Program-made: the position numbers and the translations under genes
Notes under the pieces: generated by a model
Seen by the model: the letters and a program-made list of their open reading frames with translations, nothing else
Databases searched by the model: none
Told to the model about the DNA's origin: nothing
From: Flavobacteriales bacterium
Lineage (GTDB): Bacteria; Bacteroidota; Bacteroidia; Flavobacteriales; BACL11
Assembly (NCBI GenBank): GCA_012960805.1
Contig: DUAO01000024.1
Span: 1 to 33,539, forward strand
DNA length: 33,539 nt
Direction of reading: 5' to 3'
In this document: positions 1 through 8,090 of the stretch, one piece after another
Layout: every line of letters begins with the position of its first letter
Position numbering within the stretch: position 1 is the stretch's first letter

Positions 1-1
1 C

Positions 2-481
2 AATTTGGAAAAAGAAATTGTTCTGTATACTACGTCCTCTTATTTGGATTTATGCGAGTACATTCAAAGTCAATTGTCCGAAATAGGTTTAAATGTTAGG
101 GTAGAAGTGAATCCGCCATCAACCCATAGGCAAATGGTAGCTACTTCGAAACTTAACTTTTTCAGAGGAAGTTGGATTGCAGATTACCCAGATGCAGAAA
201 ATTATCTTTCCTTATTTTATAGTAAGAATTTTTGTCCAGACGGCCCAAACTACACACATTTTAATAATAGTACTTATGATAAGTTGTATGAGCAAGCTTT
301 ATCTGAGACAAATAATAGTTTACGAGCAGAACTTTATCAGCAAATGGATAGGATTATTATTGACAATGCAGTTGTAGTTCTACTTTATTATGATAGGGTT
401 CTTCGTTTTACTAGTAAAGATATTAGTGGTTTTAATAGTAATGCTATGAATCTACTTGATTTGAAAAGAGTAAGAAAGTAG
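2..481 (+). CDS. ABC transporter substrate-binding protein, family 5 (C-terminal fragment)
   Basis: The reading frame is open to the left edge, so this is the last ~160 residues of a longer protein. The in-frame TTG at position 5 is not taken as a start. The fragment resembles the C-terminal lobe of extracellular solute-binding proteins family 5 (OppA/DppA type), which deliver peptides, nickel or other small ligands to an ABC permease. Supporting features are a stretch reading WIADYPDAENYLSLFYS, a following NYTHFNNSTYDKLYEQAL segment, and the closing pattern of an alpha-helical hinge then VVVLLYYDRVLRF. Family members are normally 500-600 aa, so about two thirds lies outside the window. The ligand cannot be told from this part, and no permease or ATPase gene follows. 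Confidence 0.85.
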   Translation, partial: NLEKEIVLYTTSSYLDLCEYIQSQLSEIGLNVRVEVNPPSTHRQMVATSKLNFFRGSWIADYPDAENYLSLFYSKNFCPDGPNYTHFNNSTYDKLYEQALSETNNSLRAELYQQMDRIIIDNAVVVLLYYDRVLRFTSKDISGFNSNAMNLLDLKRVRK

Positions 482-497
482 ATCCTAAAAAAAATCG

Positions 498-505
498 TAA
501 TATTG
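498..505 (+). promoter_or_regulatory. Possible -7 promoter element of the barrel protein gene
   Basis: TAATATTG is one mismatch from the Bacteroidota -7 consensus TAnnTTTG and lies 25 nt before the ATG at 531. No convincing -33 TTG was found at the right distance, so support is modest. Confidence 0.35.
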
Positions 506-530
506 CAGTATCATTAATTAAAAACAAATT

Positions 531-1220
531 ATGAAAAAATTATTTACAATTTTAACTGTAGTTGCTTTAACTACAACAATTTCGTTTGCACAAACTTTTG
601 GTGTAAATGCAGGACTTAATCTTGCAAATTTAACTCCTGGTTCTGACATGCAAGCTGACATGGATGATCTTGAAGCAACTTCAAATATGATAATTGGAAT
701 TTCAGTTGGAGCTACTGGAACCTTTGAATTAAGTGATGTGTTAGACCTAAACGCTGGAATAAGTTATATACAAAAGGGAACGACTCTTTCTGTTGATTTT
801 ACTGGTGATGGAGAGGATGAAAATATATCAACCAAACTTAATTTTATTGATATCGCTCCTTCTGTATCTTACAAAATTACAAACGAATTATCTGCTAGTA
901 TAGGTACTTATGTTGGTTTTGCTCTTAGTGGAACACAAGACGATTTGGAAATTGAAATAGATATGACTACTGGTGAACTTATTACTACAATAACCTCAGA
1001 AGCAATTGATTTTGAGGAAGATGAGATTGGAACGTTGGATTATGGACTGAATATTGGTGTGTCTTATGTTTTAAATGAGATGATTGCAATTAATGCAGGT
1101 TATAGTTTAGGTTTAGCTGATTTAAATGCGGAAGGCGGAGAGTTTGATGATGAGGATTATTCTCAAAAAACTAATGGAATTTATTTTTCAGTAGGATATC
1201 TTTTTGGAGGCGGATATTAA
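531..1220 (+). CDS. Outer-membrane beta-barrel (porin-family/PorT-like) protein
   Basis: The 229-aa protein has a clear Sec signal peptide (MKKLFTILTVVALTTTISFAQ, cleavage after about residue 21). The rest alternates short amphipathic beta strands with acidic loops, for example 'GVNAGLNLANL', 'GISVGATGTFEL' and 'NAGISYIQKG', ending in GIYFSVGYLFGGGY, a glycine- and aromatic-rich last strand. This is typical of the small Bacteroidota outer-membrane barrel families (OMP_b-brl_2, PorT-like). Loops are rich in Asp and Glu (DDLE, GDGEDEN, GGEFDDEDY), so they could bind cations, but that is inference. The gene is a single unit: a near-consensus -7 element lies 25 nt before the ATG and a terminator follows. 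The exact role is not recognisable. Confidence 0.8.
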   Translation: MKKLFTILTVVALTTTISFAQTFGVNAGLNLANLTPGSDMQADMDDLEATSNMIIGISVGATGTFELSDVLDLNAGISYIQKGTTLSVDFTGDGEDENISTKLNFIDIAPSVSYKITNELSASIGTYVGFALSGTQDDLEIEIDMTTGELITTITSEAIDFEEDEIGTLDYGLNIGVSYVLNEMIAINAGYSLGLADLNAEGGEFDDEDYSQKTNGIYFSVGYLFGGGY

Positions 1221-1240
1221 TTAATTTAATATAATGCATA

Positions 1241-1269
1241 AAGAAGCCGGGCAAATGCTCGGTTTTTTT
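1241..1269 (+). terminator. Rho-independent terminator after the barrel gene
   Basis: CCGGGC (1247-1252) pairs with GCTCGG (1257-1262) across a 4-nt AAAT loop, with one G-T wobble, and is followed by seven T residues. It lies 20 nt beyond the stop codon at 1220 and separates this gene from pheT. Confidence 0.85.
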
Positions 1270-1318
1270 ATGTTTAAAACCCAAATAGAAAACAATACAA
1301 ACTAATATTCTATTTTTA

Positions 1319-1326
1319 TACTTTTG
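1319..1326 (+). promoter_or_regulatory. -7 promoter element of pheT
   Basis: TACTTTTG matches the Bacteroidota -7 consensus TAnnTTTG exactly and lies 28 nt before the pheT ATG, downstream of the preceding terminator. A -33 TTG is not obvious. Confidence 0.5.
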
Positions 1327-1354
1327 TATTTATCATAACCCACTATCTCATTAA

Positions 1355-3778
1355 ATGAAAATATCATACAACTGGCTTAAAAATTATTTAAATCTTGAAC
1401 TACCTGCAGAGGAGATATCTGTACTTTTAACTGATATAGGGTTAGAAGTGGAAGGTATAGAAAAAATAGAAAGTGTAAAAGGTGGGCTTAAAGGGGTTGT
1501 AATTGGTGAGGTGCTTACTAAAATTCAGCACCCAAATGCTGATAGGCTTAGCCTAACTACTGTTAATGTTGGAGAAGATGAGTCATTACAAATTGTATGC
1601 GGAGCGCCTAATGTTAATATTGGGCAAAAAGTTCCTGTAGCTACAGTAGGTACTTGGCTTTATGATAACGATACTAAATTTAAGATAAAAAAAGGAAAGA
1701 TAAGAGGAGAGGAATCAGTAGGTATGATTTGTGGAGAAGATGAGTTAGGTCTTGGAGAAGATACTGATGGTATTATGGTTTTGGATGCTGCTGCTAAAGT
1801 AGGAACACCAGCTAGTGAATATTTTCAATTAGAATCAGATATAGTTTTTGATATAGGATTAACGCCAAATCGATCGGATGCTATGGGTCATATTGGTGTT
1901 GCTCGTGATTTAATGACAGTGCTTAACCATAAAGGTGGTAAACTACAAATATGCAAACCTTCTGTAGAGAGTTTTAAAGCAGATAACACTAAAAAAACTA
2001 TTACTGTTGAAGTGAAGGATACTGCGCTTTGTCCTAGATATTCCGGGGTAAGTATTAGTGGTATTAAAGTATCTGATTCTCCTGAATGGTTACAAAATAA
2101 ACTAAAAGCTATTAGAGTAGCACCTATCAATAATGTAGTAGATATAACCAATTATGTACTGCATGAAACAGGACAGCCCCTACACGCTTTTGATATTGCT
2201 AAAATTAAGGGAGGTAAGGTTATTGTTTCAACTGTTAAGAATAAAACTAAGTTTACTACCTTAGAGGAAAAAGAGATAGAGCTTTCATCTGACGACCTGA
2301 TGATAAACAGTGCTAATGAACCAATGTGTATTGCTGGCGTATTTGGTGGAACTGATTCAGGAGTTTCTAAAGCAACAACTAATGTATTCCTGGAGTCTGC
2401 TTACTTTAATCCGGTTAGCATTCGCAAAACAGCTAAACGTCTTAACTTAAGCACAGATGCTTCCTTTCGGTTTGAAAGAGGTTGTGATCCAAATATTACC
2501 GTTTATGCACTAAAGCGTGCTGCTCTTTTAATTACTGAAATATGTGGTGGTGAAATTGCTTCAGAAATTACTGATATTTATCCAAATAAAATTGAGCATT
2601 TTGCAGTTGAGCTTACTTATTCTAAAATGGATGCGCTTATTGGTGAGTTAATTGATAGAAAAGTAGTGAAAGCAATCCTTACTGATTTAGAAATTGATAT
2701 TACAAATACTACGGATGATGGTTTAAGTTTGCTTATTCCTCCATTACGTGCTGATGTACAAAGAGAAGTTGATATAATTGAAGAAATATTGAGAATCTAC
2801 GGCTTTAACACAGTAGTAATTCCTTCAAAATTAAATACTACTATATCTTATTCTCACGGTGTTAATCCTGAGGGAATACGCAATACTATTTCAGATTTGT
2901 TATCTAACAATGGTTTTAATGAAGCCATGAATAACTCTTTAACTAAAGGAGGATACACTGGTCTTATTTCTGAACTAGATATATCTCAAAATATTGAGCT
3001 TTTAAATCCTTTGTCACAAGATTTAAATGTAATGCGTCCGTCACTTTTATTTAGTGGATTGGAGAATATTGCTTATAATCAGAATAGAAAGAATACTGAT
3101 ATTAAATTCTATGAATTTGGAAAAACCTATCATAAAACAGAAGAAGGGAATATTGAAAACCAACATCTTCAGATTTTAGTAAGTGGTAGGGTGCAAGCTG
3201 AAAATTGGAACACTAATACTGACAAAGCAGATTTCTATTTTATGAAAGAGGAAGTAGAGCAGGTACTAAATAGATTAGGAATTAATAATTTTGAATCCTC
3301 AGAGGGTAGTGGTTGGGGAAGGTCATATTCATTGACTTATAACCATAAAAAGAAACGTTTAGTTTGTTTTGGAAAAGTCACCAAAGATTTATGTAATAAA
3401 TTTGGCGTAAAATCAGATGTTTATATGGCTGATTTCAATTGGGATTTAGTACTTGAGTTAGTGGGCTATAATAAAACCAGATACAAGGATGTAAGCAAAT
3501 TCCCAGAGGTAAGGCGGGATTTATCATTATTAATTGATGATTCAGTTTCTTTTGCTGAACTTTTAGAAATTGCAAAGCAAACTGATAATAAAATTCTAAA
3601 ATCAGTAAATCTATTTGATGTCTATGAAGGCGATAAACTACCAGAGGGTAAAAAATCTTATGCTTTATCTTTTATTATGGCTGATGAAACCAAAACCCTT
3701 ACCGATAAATATGTAGATAAAGTAATGGGAAAATTAATGAACTCCTTTATAGAAAAAGTAGGGGCAGAGTTAAGGTAA
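1355..3778 (+). CDS. pheT: Phenylalanine--tRNA ligase beta subunit
   Basis: This is the beta subunit of the alpha2-beta2 phenylalanyl-tRNA synthetase, which charges tRNA-Phe in the cytoplasm; the alpha subunit (pheS) is not in the window. At 807 aa it has the full bacterial length. Visible parts in order are the N-terminal MKISYNWLKNYL segment, a tRNA-binding EMAP-like domain (about residues 40-155, with HPNADRLSLTTVNVG and the IVCGAPNV motif), the B3/B4 editing region (about 210-390, including 'INNVVDITNYVL' and 'RFERGCDPN'), the B5 domain (about 410-480), the core, and a C-terminal anticodon-binding FDX-ACB domain (about 712-807, 'FPEVRRDLSLLID'). The last 17 codons recur in degraded form at 4461-4516, beyond the next gene. 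The ATG at 1355 is supported by the family's N-terminus and an upstream -7 element. Confidence 0.98.
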   Translation: MKISYNWLKNYLNLELPAEEISVLLTDIGLEVEGIEKIESVKGGLKGVVIGEVLTKIQHPNADRLSLTTVNVGEDESLQIVCGAPNVNIGQKVPVATVGTWLYDNDTKFKIKKGKIRGEESVGMICGEDELGLGEDTDGIMVLDAAAKVGTPASEYFQLESDIVFDIGLTPNRSDAMGHIGVARDLMTVLNHKGGKLQICKPSVESFKADNTKKTITVEVKDTALCPRYSGVSISGIKVSDSPEWLQNKLKAIRVAPINNVVDITNYVLHETGQPLHAFDIAKIKGGKVIVSTVKNKTKFTTLEEKEIELSSDDLMINSANEPMCIAGVFGGTDSGVSKATTNVFLESAYFNPVSIRKTAKRLNLSTDASFRFERGCDPNITVYALKRAALLITEICGGEIASEITDIYPNKIEHFAVELTYSKMDALIGELIDRKVVKAILTDLEIDITNTTDDGLSLLIPPLRADVQREVDIIEEILRIYGFNTVVIPSKLNTTISYSHGVNPEGIRNTISDLLSNNGFNEAMNNSLTKGGYTGLISELDISQNIELLNPLSQDLNVMRPSLLFSGLENIAYNQNRKNTDIKFYEFGKTYHKTEEGNIENQHLQILVSGRVQAENWNTNTDKADFYFMKEEVEQVLNRLGINNFESSEGSGWGRSYSLTYNHKKKRLVCFGKVTKDLCNKFGVKSDVYMADFNWDLVLELVGYNKTRYKDVSKFPEVRRDLSLLIDDSVSFAELLEIAKQTDNKILKSVNLFDVYEGDKLPEGKKSYALSFIMADETKTLTDKYVDKVMGKLMNSFIEKVGAELR

Positions 3779-3780
3779 TA
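3725..3780 (+). repeat. Direct repeat copy A (genuine pheT terminus)
   Basis: This is the intact member of a 56-bp direct repeat pair; the other copy is at 4461-4516. It covers PheT codons 791-807, the stop codon, and the first two bases up to the A of the next ATG. Confidence 0.8.
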
Positions 3781-4454
3781 TGATAGAGCATCATCTTATT
3801 CAACCTTTAAGCAGTACTTGGTGGATTGGATTGCTATCTTCAATTATAGTAATTTCTTTTTTATTAATATTTTATAAGAAAAAGGAAGTAGTCAAAAAAG
3901 CACAATTCTTAATATTTTTAGGATTTTCTTTCATTATTGCCTTCTTAATTAGTAATAGTATTGGGATTTATAAAGGAACCTGGAATATTCAAGATAATCT
4001 ACCTTTGCATCTGTGTAGAATTTCATTTATTATTAGCATAATAGTTTTATTTACAAGAAAACAGTGGATGTATGAGTGGGTATTGTTTTTGGCAATACCT
4101 TCAGGTTTGCATTCTATGCTAACGCCAGAACTTACAAAAGGAGTTAGTGATTGGTTTTATTTTGAATATTACCTTGTTCATGCTGGTTTAATTTTTGTTC
4201 CTTTGTTTTTAACCATTGTAATGGGTATGAAAACTAGGGTAGATGCTTGGTGGAAAACACTTTTAAGAGTTCAAATCCCAGTTGTACTTATTATGCCTTT
4301 TAACTTTTTAATTGACTCAAACTATATGTTTCTAAAAGCAAAACCACTTGTAGATAACCCTTTGTTAATAGGAGAGTGGCCAACTTATATTATCTTTTTA
4401 GAGTTAATAATGGTAGTGCATGTTTTTATTATTTATAAATTAGCAACAAAATAA
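3780..4454 (+). CDS. YwaF/TIGR02206-like integral membrane protein
   Basis: The 224-aa protein has about seven hydrophobic helices (roughly residues 12-31, 42-62, 76-92, 97-113, 131-149, 162-178, 202-220). Motifs LPLHLC (74-79), GLHSMLTPE (109-117) and NYMFLKAKP (181-189) match my memory of the YwaF/TIGR02206 family, related to eukaryotic TMEM164. In bacteria its function is not established; TMEM164 has been linked to acyl transfer on phospholipids, and carrying that over here would be speculation. The ATG follows the pheT stop codon after a single base, so the gene is probably read from the pheT promoter. It is bracketed by the genuine end of pheT and a degenerate copy of it, which suggests that this gene was inserted or moved here. 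Confidence 0.85.
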   Translation: MIEHHLIQPLSSTWWIGLLSSIIVISFLLIFYKKKEVVKKAQFLIFLGFSFIIAFLISNSIGIYKGTWNIQDNLPLHLCRISFIISIIVLFTRKQWMYEWVLFLAIPSGLHSMLTPELTKGVSDWFYFEYYLVHAGLIFVPLFLTIVMGMKTRVDAWWKTLLRVQIPVVLIMPFNFLIDSNYMFLKAKPLVDNPLLIGEWPTYIIFLELIMVVHVFIIYKLATK

Positions 4455-4460
4455 TAAATA

Positions 4461-4516
4461 ATGAAAAGATTAATAAACTCCTTTACGGAAAAAGTAGGGA
4501 CAAAGCTCAGGTAATA
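4461..4516 (+). pseudogene. Degenerate duplicate of the pheT 3' end
   Basis: These 56 bases align without gaps to 3725-3780, the last 17 codons and stop of pheT plus two bases, with 46 identical positions by my hand count. The frame is intact from ATG to TAA and would encode MKRLINSFTEKVGTKLR against MGKLMNSFIEKVGAELR in PheT, 11 of 17 residues the same. It cannot be a working synthetase fragment. It is either a relic left when the membrane gene was inserted at the pheT terminus, or a local duplication. The repeat copies lie 736 bp apart and enclose exactly one gene. Confidence 0.8.
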
Positions 4517-4522
4517 ATAAGT

Positions 4523-4747
4523 TTAAGTTGTTTGCTTACCTTTATGTATACCGTCTATCCAAAAATGGTTTTCCACCCGACCTATATATTGAAAATTATG
4601 ATTCTTAAATTTCTCTTTAGCGTGATTTAATTCTTTAATAGTTTCACGCATTATCCTAATAGGCTTTACTGTATTTTTCAAGGTAATAGACATATAATAC
4701 CCGTCTTTTAATTTTTTTGGAGCCCTAGATGGTCGTCCTTTTTTCAT
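4523..4747 (-). CDS. Small basic conserved Bacteroidota protein of unknown function
   Basis: The 74-aa product starts MKKGRPSRAPKKLKDGYYMS, a strongly basic N-terminus, followed by a beta-rich part ('ITLKNTVKPIRIMRET') and a helix ('IKELNHAKEKFKN'). I recall similar small proteins with a KKGRP-RKKP-LKDGFY start in other flavobacteria, without an assigned role. The GRP-type basic start could contact nucleic acid, but this is inference. A perfect -7 element on the minus strand ends 4 nt before the ATG, which both supports the start and predicts a leaderless mRNA. The gene faces the pheT unit, with six bases between its 3' end and the pheT relic. Confidence 0.7.
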   Translation of the reverse strand: MKKGRPSRAPKKLKDGYYMSITLKNTVKPIRIMRETIKELNHAKEKFKNHNFQYIGRVENHFWIDGIHKGKQTT

Positions 4748-4751
4748 TATG

Positions 4752-4759
4752 CAAATTTA
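4752..4759 (-). promoter_or_regulatory. -7 promoter element, start codon 4 nt downstream
   Basis: Read on the minus strand this is TAAATTTG, an exact TAnnTTTG match, followed by CATA and then the ATG at 4747. Transcription would begin at or near the A of the ATG. Confidence 0.5.
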
Positions 4760-4982
4760 TATAAAAAGCATCAGAAATATAAAAAAAATAAAATAGTATT
4801 CAACTATGATATAAACAATCCCAAATTTAACATTTTATTGCATATGAACCGAAATCGTGCACAAAATAAACTTACTTAAAAAACCAAAGCTGTAGAAATT
4901 TGCGTCACTTTTCATTTTTAATTGCGTAATTTTATAGCTTGTATTACGACACATACATAAAGAATTTATTAAGCTAACTATT

Positions 4983-7811
4983 ATGAAAAAACTACTTACG
5001 CTTTTACTAATTTGCCTGACATTTTTAGCAAATGCTCAAAGCAGTTGGAATATGAATCTTTTAGGTACGTACGACTATCCTACAACTCAAGGAAATGATA
5101 TTTGGGGTTGGGTTGATGCTAGTCAAAATGAATTTGCAATAGTTGGTTTGCGTAATGGGATATCTTGCGTAAATGTTACAAATCCTTCAGCACCTTTTGA
5201 AGAGTTTTTTATTAATGATGTATATTCTATTTGGAGAGATATCAAAACCTATGGGAATTACGCTTACGTAACAACTGAATCAGATACAGGTCTTTTAATA
5301 ATTGATTTAACAGATATGACGGGCAATACTTTTTGGCATGTAAAAGATTTTATGAATCCAATTACTGGTATAAATCTGCATTGGGAAGCAGCTCATGATT
5401 TATTCATTGATGAAAATGGAGTGTGTTATATTTTTGGAGCTTCTAATCCTAACAGTTTTCCGGCGCCACCATCAAGTGTTATCTTCTTGGACGTCATTAC
5501 AAATCCTACAAATCCTATACATCTAGGGCAATGGATTGATCCACAATTAACTACCATGACCAATTATGTTCATGATGGAATGGTGAGGGGAGACACTATG
5601 TATACTGGAAATATTTATTCAGGTAAAGTTTTTATAATAGACGTAAGTGATAAGGCAAGCCCTGTAACTTTAGGATCAGCAACAACTCCTAATTCTTTTA
5701 CTCACAATGCCTGGGTGTCTGATAATGGAAATTATGTATTTACTACTGATGAAAAGCCAGATGCTTATTTAGCAGCATTTGATATTAGTAATCTGAATAA
5801 CATACAGGAAGTGGATAGAATACAATCCAATCCTGGAAGTAATAGTATCCCGCACAATACTTTTGTTGATGGTAATTTCTTAATAACTTCCTATTATACA
5901 GATGGAACTACAGTTCATGATATTACTTATCCAAATAATATGATACAAGTTGCGTATTATGACTCCTATTCTGGAAGTGGTCCTGGTTATAATGGTTGTT
6001 GGGGGACTTATCCTTATTTACCTTCAGGTAATATTATTTCTTCAGATGTAAATAGTGGAGCAGGAGGTAAGGGTCGATTGTTAATCTATGGACGTAACTT
6101 TCAGCAGGCTTCTTTTTTATCAGGCACCGTAACAAATTCTAATACTGGTTTTTCAATAAGTAATACCACTATTCAGATAGTTAGTACATCATACACTACA
6201 ACAACCAATTTATTAGGTGGTTATAGTTTAGGATCTGTCAATTCAGGGATATTTCAAGTTTTATTTTCAGCGCCAGGCTATATTCCTATCATATTAAATG
6301 TAACGCTCTCTAGTGGTAATATGATTATACTAGATGCCGCTTTATCTCCAGGCTCAGGCTTACCTGGTTGTACAGATACTTCTGCTGTGAATTACGATCC
6401 AAATGCAACAATAGATGATGGGAATTGTATTTATTGTAATGGCACTTGGGTTTCGTTAAATATGTTTGATACTTATGGAGATGGATGGAATGGTAATACA
6501 TGGACAGCTACATCTACAACAGGAGGGGCTAGTTATGGTCCTTATACAATTTCTAACGGATCATCAGGGGTAGAATCTTTTTGTTTACCAGATGATTGTT
6601 ATGATATTGTATGTGGTAATGGTACATGGCAAACAGAAGTTAGTTGGACGTTGACTGATCCTACAGGTGGTATTTTACTATCTGGAGGAGCTCCTATTTC
6701 CATTCAATATGCTATTGGCCTTACTTGTGCCGTGTATGGTTGCATGGATTCAACAGCTCTTAACTACTATGCTGGTGCAAATGTTGATGATGGTACATGT
6801 CTGTATGTTCCTGGTTGTATGGATGCTACTGCATGTAACTACGATCCATTAGCAGATGTTGATGATGGAACTTGCGAATGGACTTCATGTACTGGTGTTT
6901 GTGCTAATGCTACACCAACAGGATTAAATACCACGAATGTTGTTCAAAACAGAGCTACTATAAACTGGGATAACATGAATGACGCTAACTGTATGGTAGA
7001 TCAATACCGTATTAAGTTTAGAGCAGTTGGTAGTTCAACCTTCACTCAAAAGACCATGGGACAACCAGTAAATAGCTGCCTGTGGGCTGCTAATAATACT
7101 GATAAGTTAATCTTGAATCTAACTCCATCTACACTGTATGAGTATCAAATGAAAGCTTGGTATTGTGATGGCTCTGGAAATGGCGTTGGAAGCGTATGGA
7201 CTGCACTTTACAACTTCACTACAGAAGATGACTGTCCAAATGTTGGTAACCTAACGGTAAGTTCAGGTTCTACTACACAAGCTACCTTTACTTGGGACGG
7301 TTCAAATGGAACCTATAGCTTTATGAGAATCAAAGCAAGAGTAGATACTAATAATGGGGTTTGGTTTAATGTAGGTGGCTTAGGAGTTAATTATGGAATA
7401 TTCACTAAGAATAAGAATGGTCTTAGTGCAGGTACTTCATATAGAGGTCAATCTAGAACATGGTGTTCTCCAAATGGAGGTGCTTGGAAATCTCCAACAT
7501 GGACATCATTACTTTTCTGGACTCAGCCAACTGTAATAAGATTAGAAGGAGGTAATACAATAACTAACTTAGCTATTTACCCTAACCCATCAAGAGATAT
7601 CTTTAATGTAACATTCACTTCAGAAGAAGTTCAGAACTTAAAGGTAAGAATACTTAATATAGTGGGAGAGGAGCTAATAAGTGATAACCTGGAGCAGTTC
7701 ATTGGAGAGTACACCAAACAGATTAATCTTTCCAATAATGCTAAAGGAATTTACTTCTTAGAAATTACAACAAATAATGGCGTGGTTAATAAGAAGTTGA
7801 TACTTCAATAA
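4983..7811 (+). CDS. Secreted choice-of-anchor B mosaic protein with T9SS sorting domain
   Basis: The 942-aa protein carries a signal peptide (residues 1-19, ending FLANAQ). Residues ~25-375 form a beta-propeller-like choice-of-anchor B region (GNDIWGWVDASQNEFAIVG, 'NGISCVNVTNPSAP', 'GLLIIDLTDM', 'GKVFIIDVSDKASPVTLG'). Next come a carboxypeptidase-regulatory-like domain (~380-455, 'SGTVTNSNTG...GGYSLGSV...PGYIPI'), three Cys repeats of the form GC-D-A-NYDP-A-DDG-C (near 462, 586 and 611), with a DTYGDGWNGN domain between the first two, two fibronectin type III-like domains (~640-850) and a C-terminal type A sorting domain (~860-942, 'LAIYPNPSRDIFNVTF'). The last directs export through the type IX system and cell-surface anchoring or release. 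An adhesive or extracellular-matrix role is inferred; no enzyme active site is seen. The gene stands alone with its own terminator. Confidence 0.9.
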   Translation: MKKLLTLLLICLTFLANAQSSWNMNLLGTYDYPTTQGNDIWGWVDASQNEFAIVGLRNGISCVNVTNPSAPFEEFFINDVYSIWRDIKTYGNYAYVTTESDTGLLIIDLTDMTGNTFWHVKDFMNPITGINLHWEAAHDLFIDENGVCYIFGASNPNSFPAPPSSVIFLDVITNPTNPIHLGQWIDPQLTTMTNYVHDGMVRGDTMYTGNIYSGKVFIIDVSDKASPVTLGSATTPNSFTHNAWVSDNGNYVFTTDEKPDAYLAAFDISNLNNIQEVDRIQSNPGSNSIPHNTFVDGNFLITSYYTDGTTVHDITYPNNMIQVAYYDSYSGSGPGYNGCWGTYPYLPSGNIISSDVNSGAGGKGRLLIYGRNFQQASFLSGTVTNSNTGFSISNTTIQIVSTSYTTTTNLLGGYSLGSVNSGIFQVLFSAPGYIPIILNVTLSSGNMIILDAALSPGSGLPGCTDTSAVNYDPNATIDDGNCIYCNGTWVSLNMFDTYGDGWNGNTWTATSTTGGASYGPYTISNGSSGVESFCLPDDCYDIVCGNGTWQTEVSWTLTDPTGGILLSGGAPISIQYAIGLTCAVYGCMDSTALNYYAGANVDDGTCLYVPGCMDATACNYDPLADVDDGTCEWTSCTGVCANATPTGLNTTNVVQNRATINWDNMNDANCMVDQYRIKFRAVGSSTFTQKTMGQPVNSCLWAANNTDKLILNLTPSTLYEYQMKAWYCDGSGNGVGSVWTALYNFTTEDDCPNVGNLTVSSGSTTQATFTWDGSNGTYSFMRIKARVDTNNGVWFNVGGLGVNYGIFTKNKNGLSAGTSYRGQSRTWCSPNGGAWKSPTWTSLLFWTQPTVIRLEGGNTITNLAIYPNPSRDIFNVTFTSEEVQNLKVRILNIVGEELISDNLEQFIGEYTKQINLSNNAKGIYFLEITTNNGVVNKKLILQ

Positions 7812-7818
7812 ATTATTA

Positions 7819-7849
7819 ATGAGCAGGTTTTAAAACCTGCTCATTTTTT
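7819..7849 (+). terminator. Strong rho-independent terminator
   Basis: A perfect 13-bp inverted repeat with no spacer at 7819-7844 (arms ATGAGCAGGTTTT and its complement) is followed directly by a run of T to 7849. It lies 7 nt beyond the stop codon of the secreted protein gene and isolates that gene from the riboswitch. The sequence is nearly symmetrical, but no gene on the other strand needs it. Confidence 0.9.
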
Positions 7850-7899
7850 ATTGTATTTGCTGTATTTGTAAAATAAATTTATATTTTTACCACAAGTTT

Positions 7900-8090
7900 A
7901 GTACACCAAATAGGTGTAAAAGGGAATGAGGTGTAAATCCTCAACTTTACCAGAAGCTGTAAAGTCCGTAATATTTTGAATACTGCACGCGCCACTGTTA
8001 AAAAATGGGAAGGCCAAATTCAAAAGGACTAAGTCAGAAGACCTGCTAAATAAAACAAACCGAATCGTTTCTGGATAAAACGACAGGAGA
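7900..8090 (+). promoter_or_regulatory. Cobalamin riboswitch (aptamer plus expression platform)
   Basis: The leader of the BtuB-like gene carries the conserved blocks of an adenosylcobalamin-type aptamer in the right order: AGGTGtaaaAGGGAA (from 7912), GAGGTGtAAATCCTC (~7928), CTGTAAA (7957), GCCACTG (7991), GGGAAGGCC (8007) and the B12 box AAGTCAGAAGACCTGC (8030-8045). A 6-bp hairpin (TCGTTT 8065-8070, AAACGA 8078-8083) follows and abuts an AGGAGA sequence just before the ATG at 8091, so binding of cobalamin probably hides the ribosome entry site. A weak promoter (TTTG 7856-7859, TATATTTT 7880-7887) is possible upstream. Known riboswitches of this class switch their genes off when the cofactor is plentiful. 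Confidence 0.92.
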
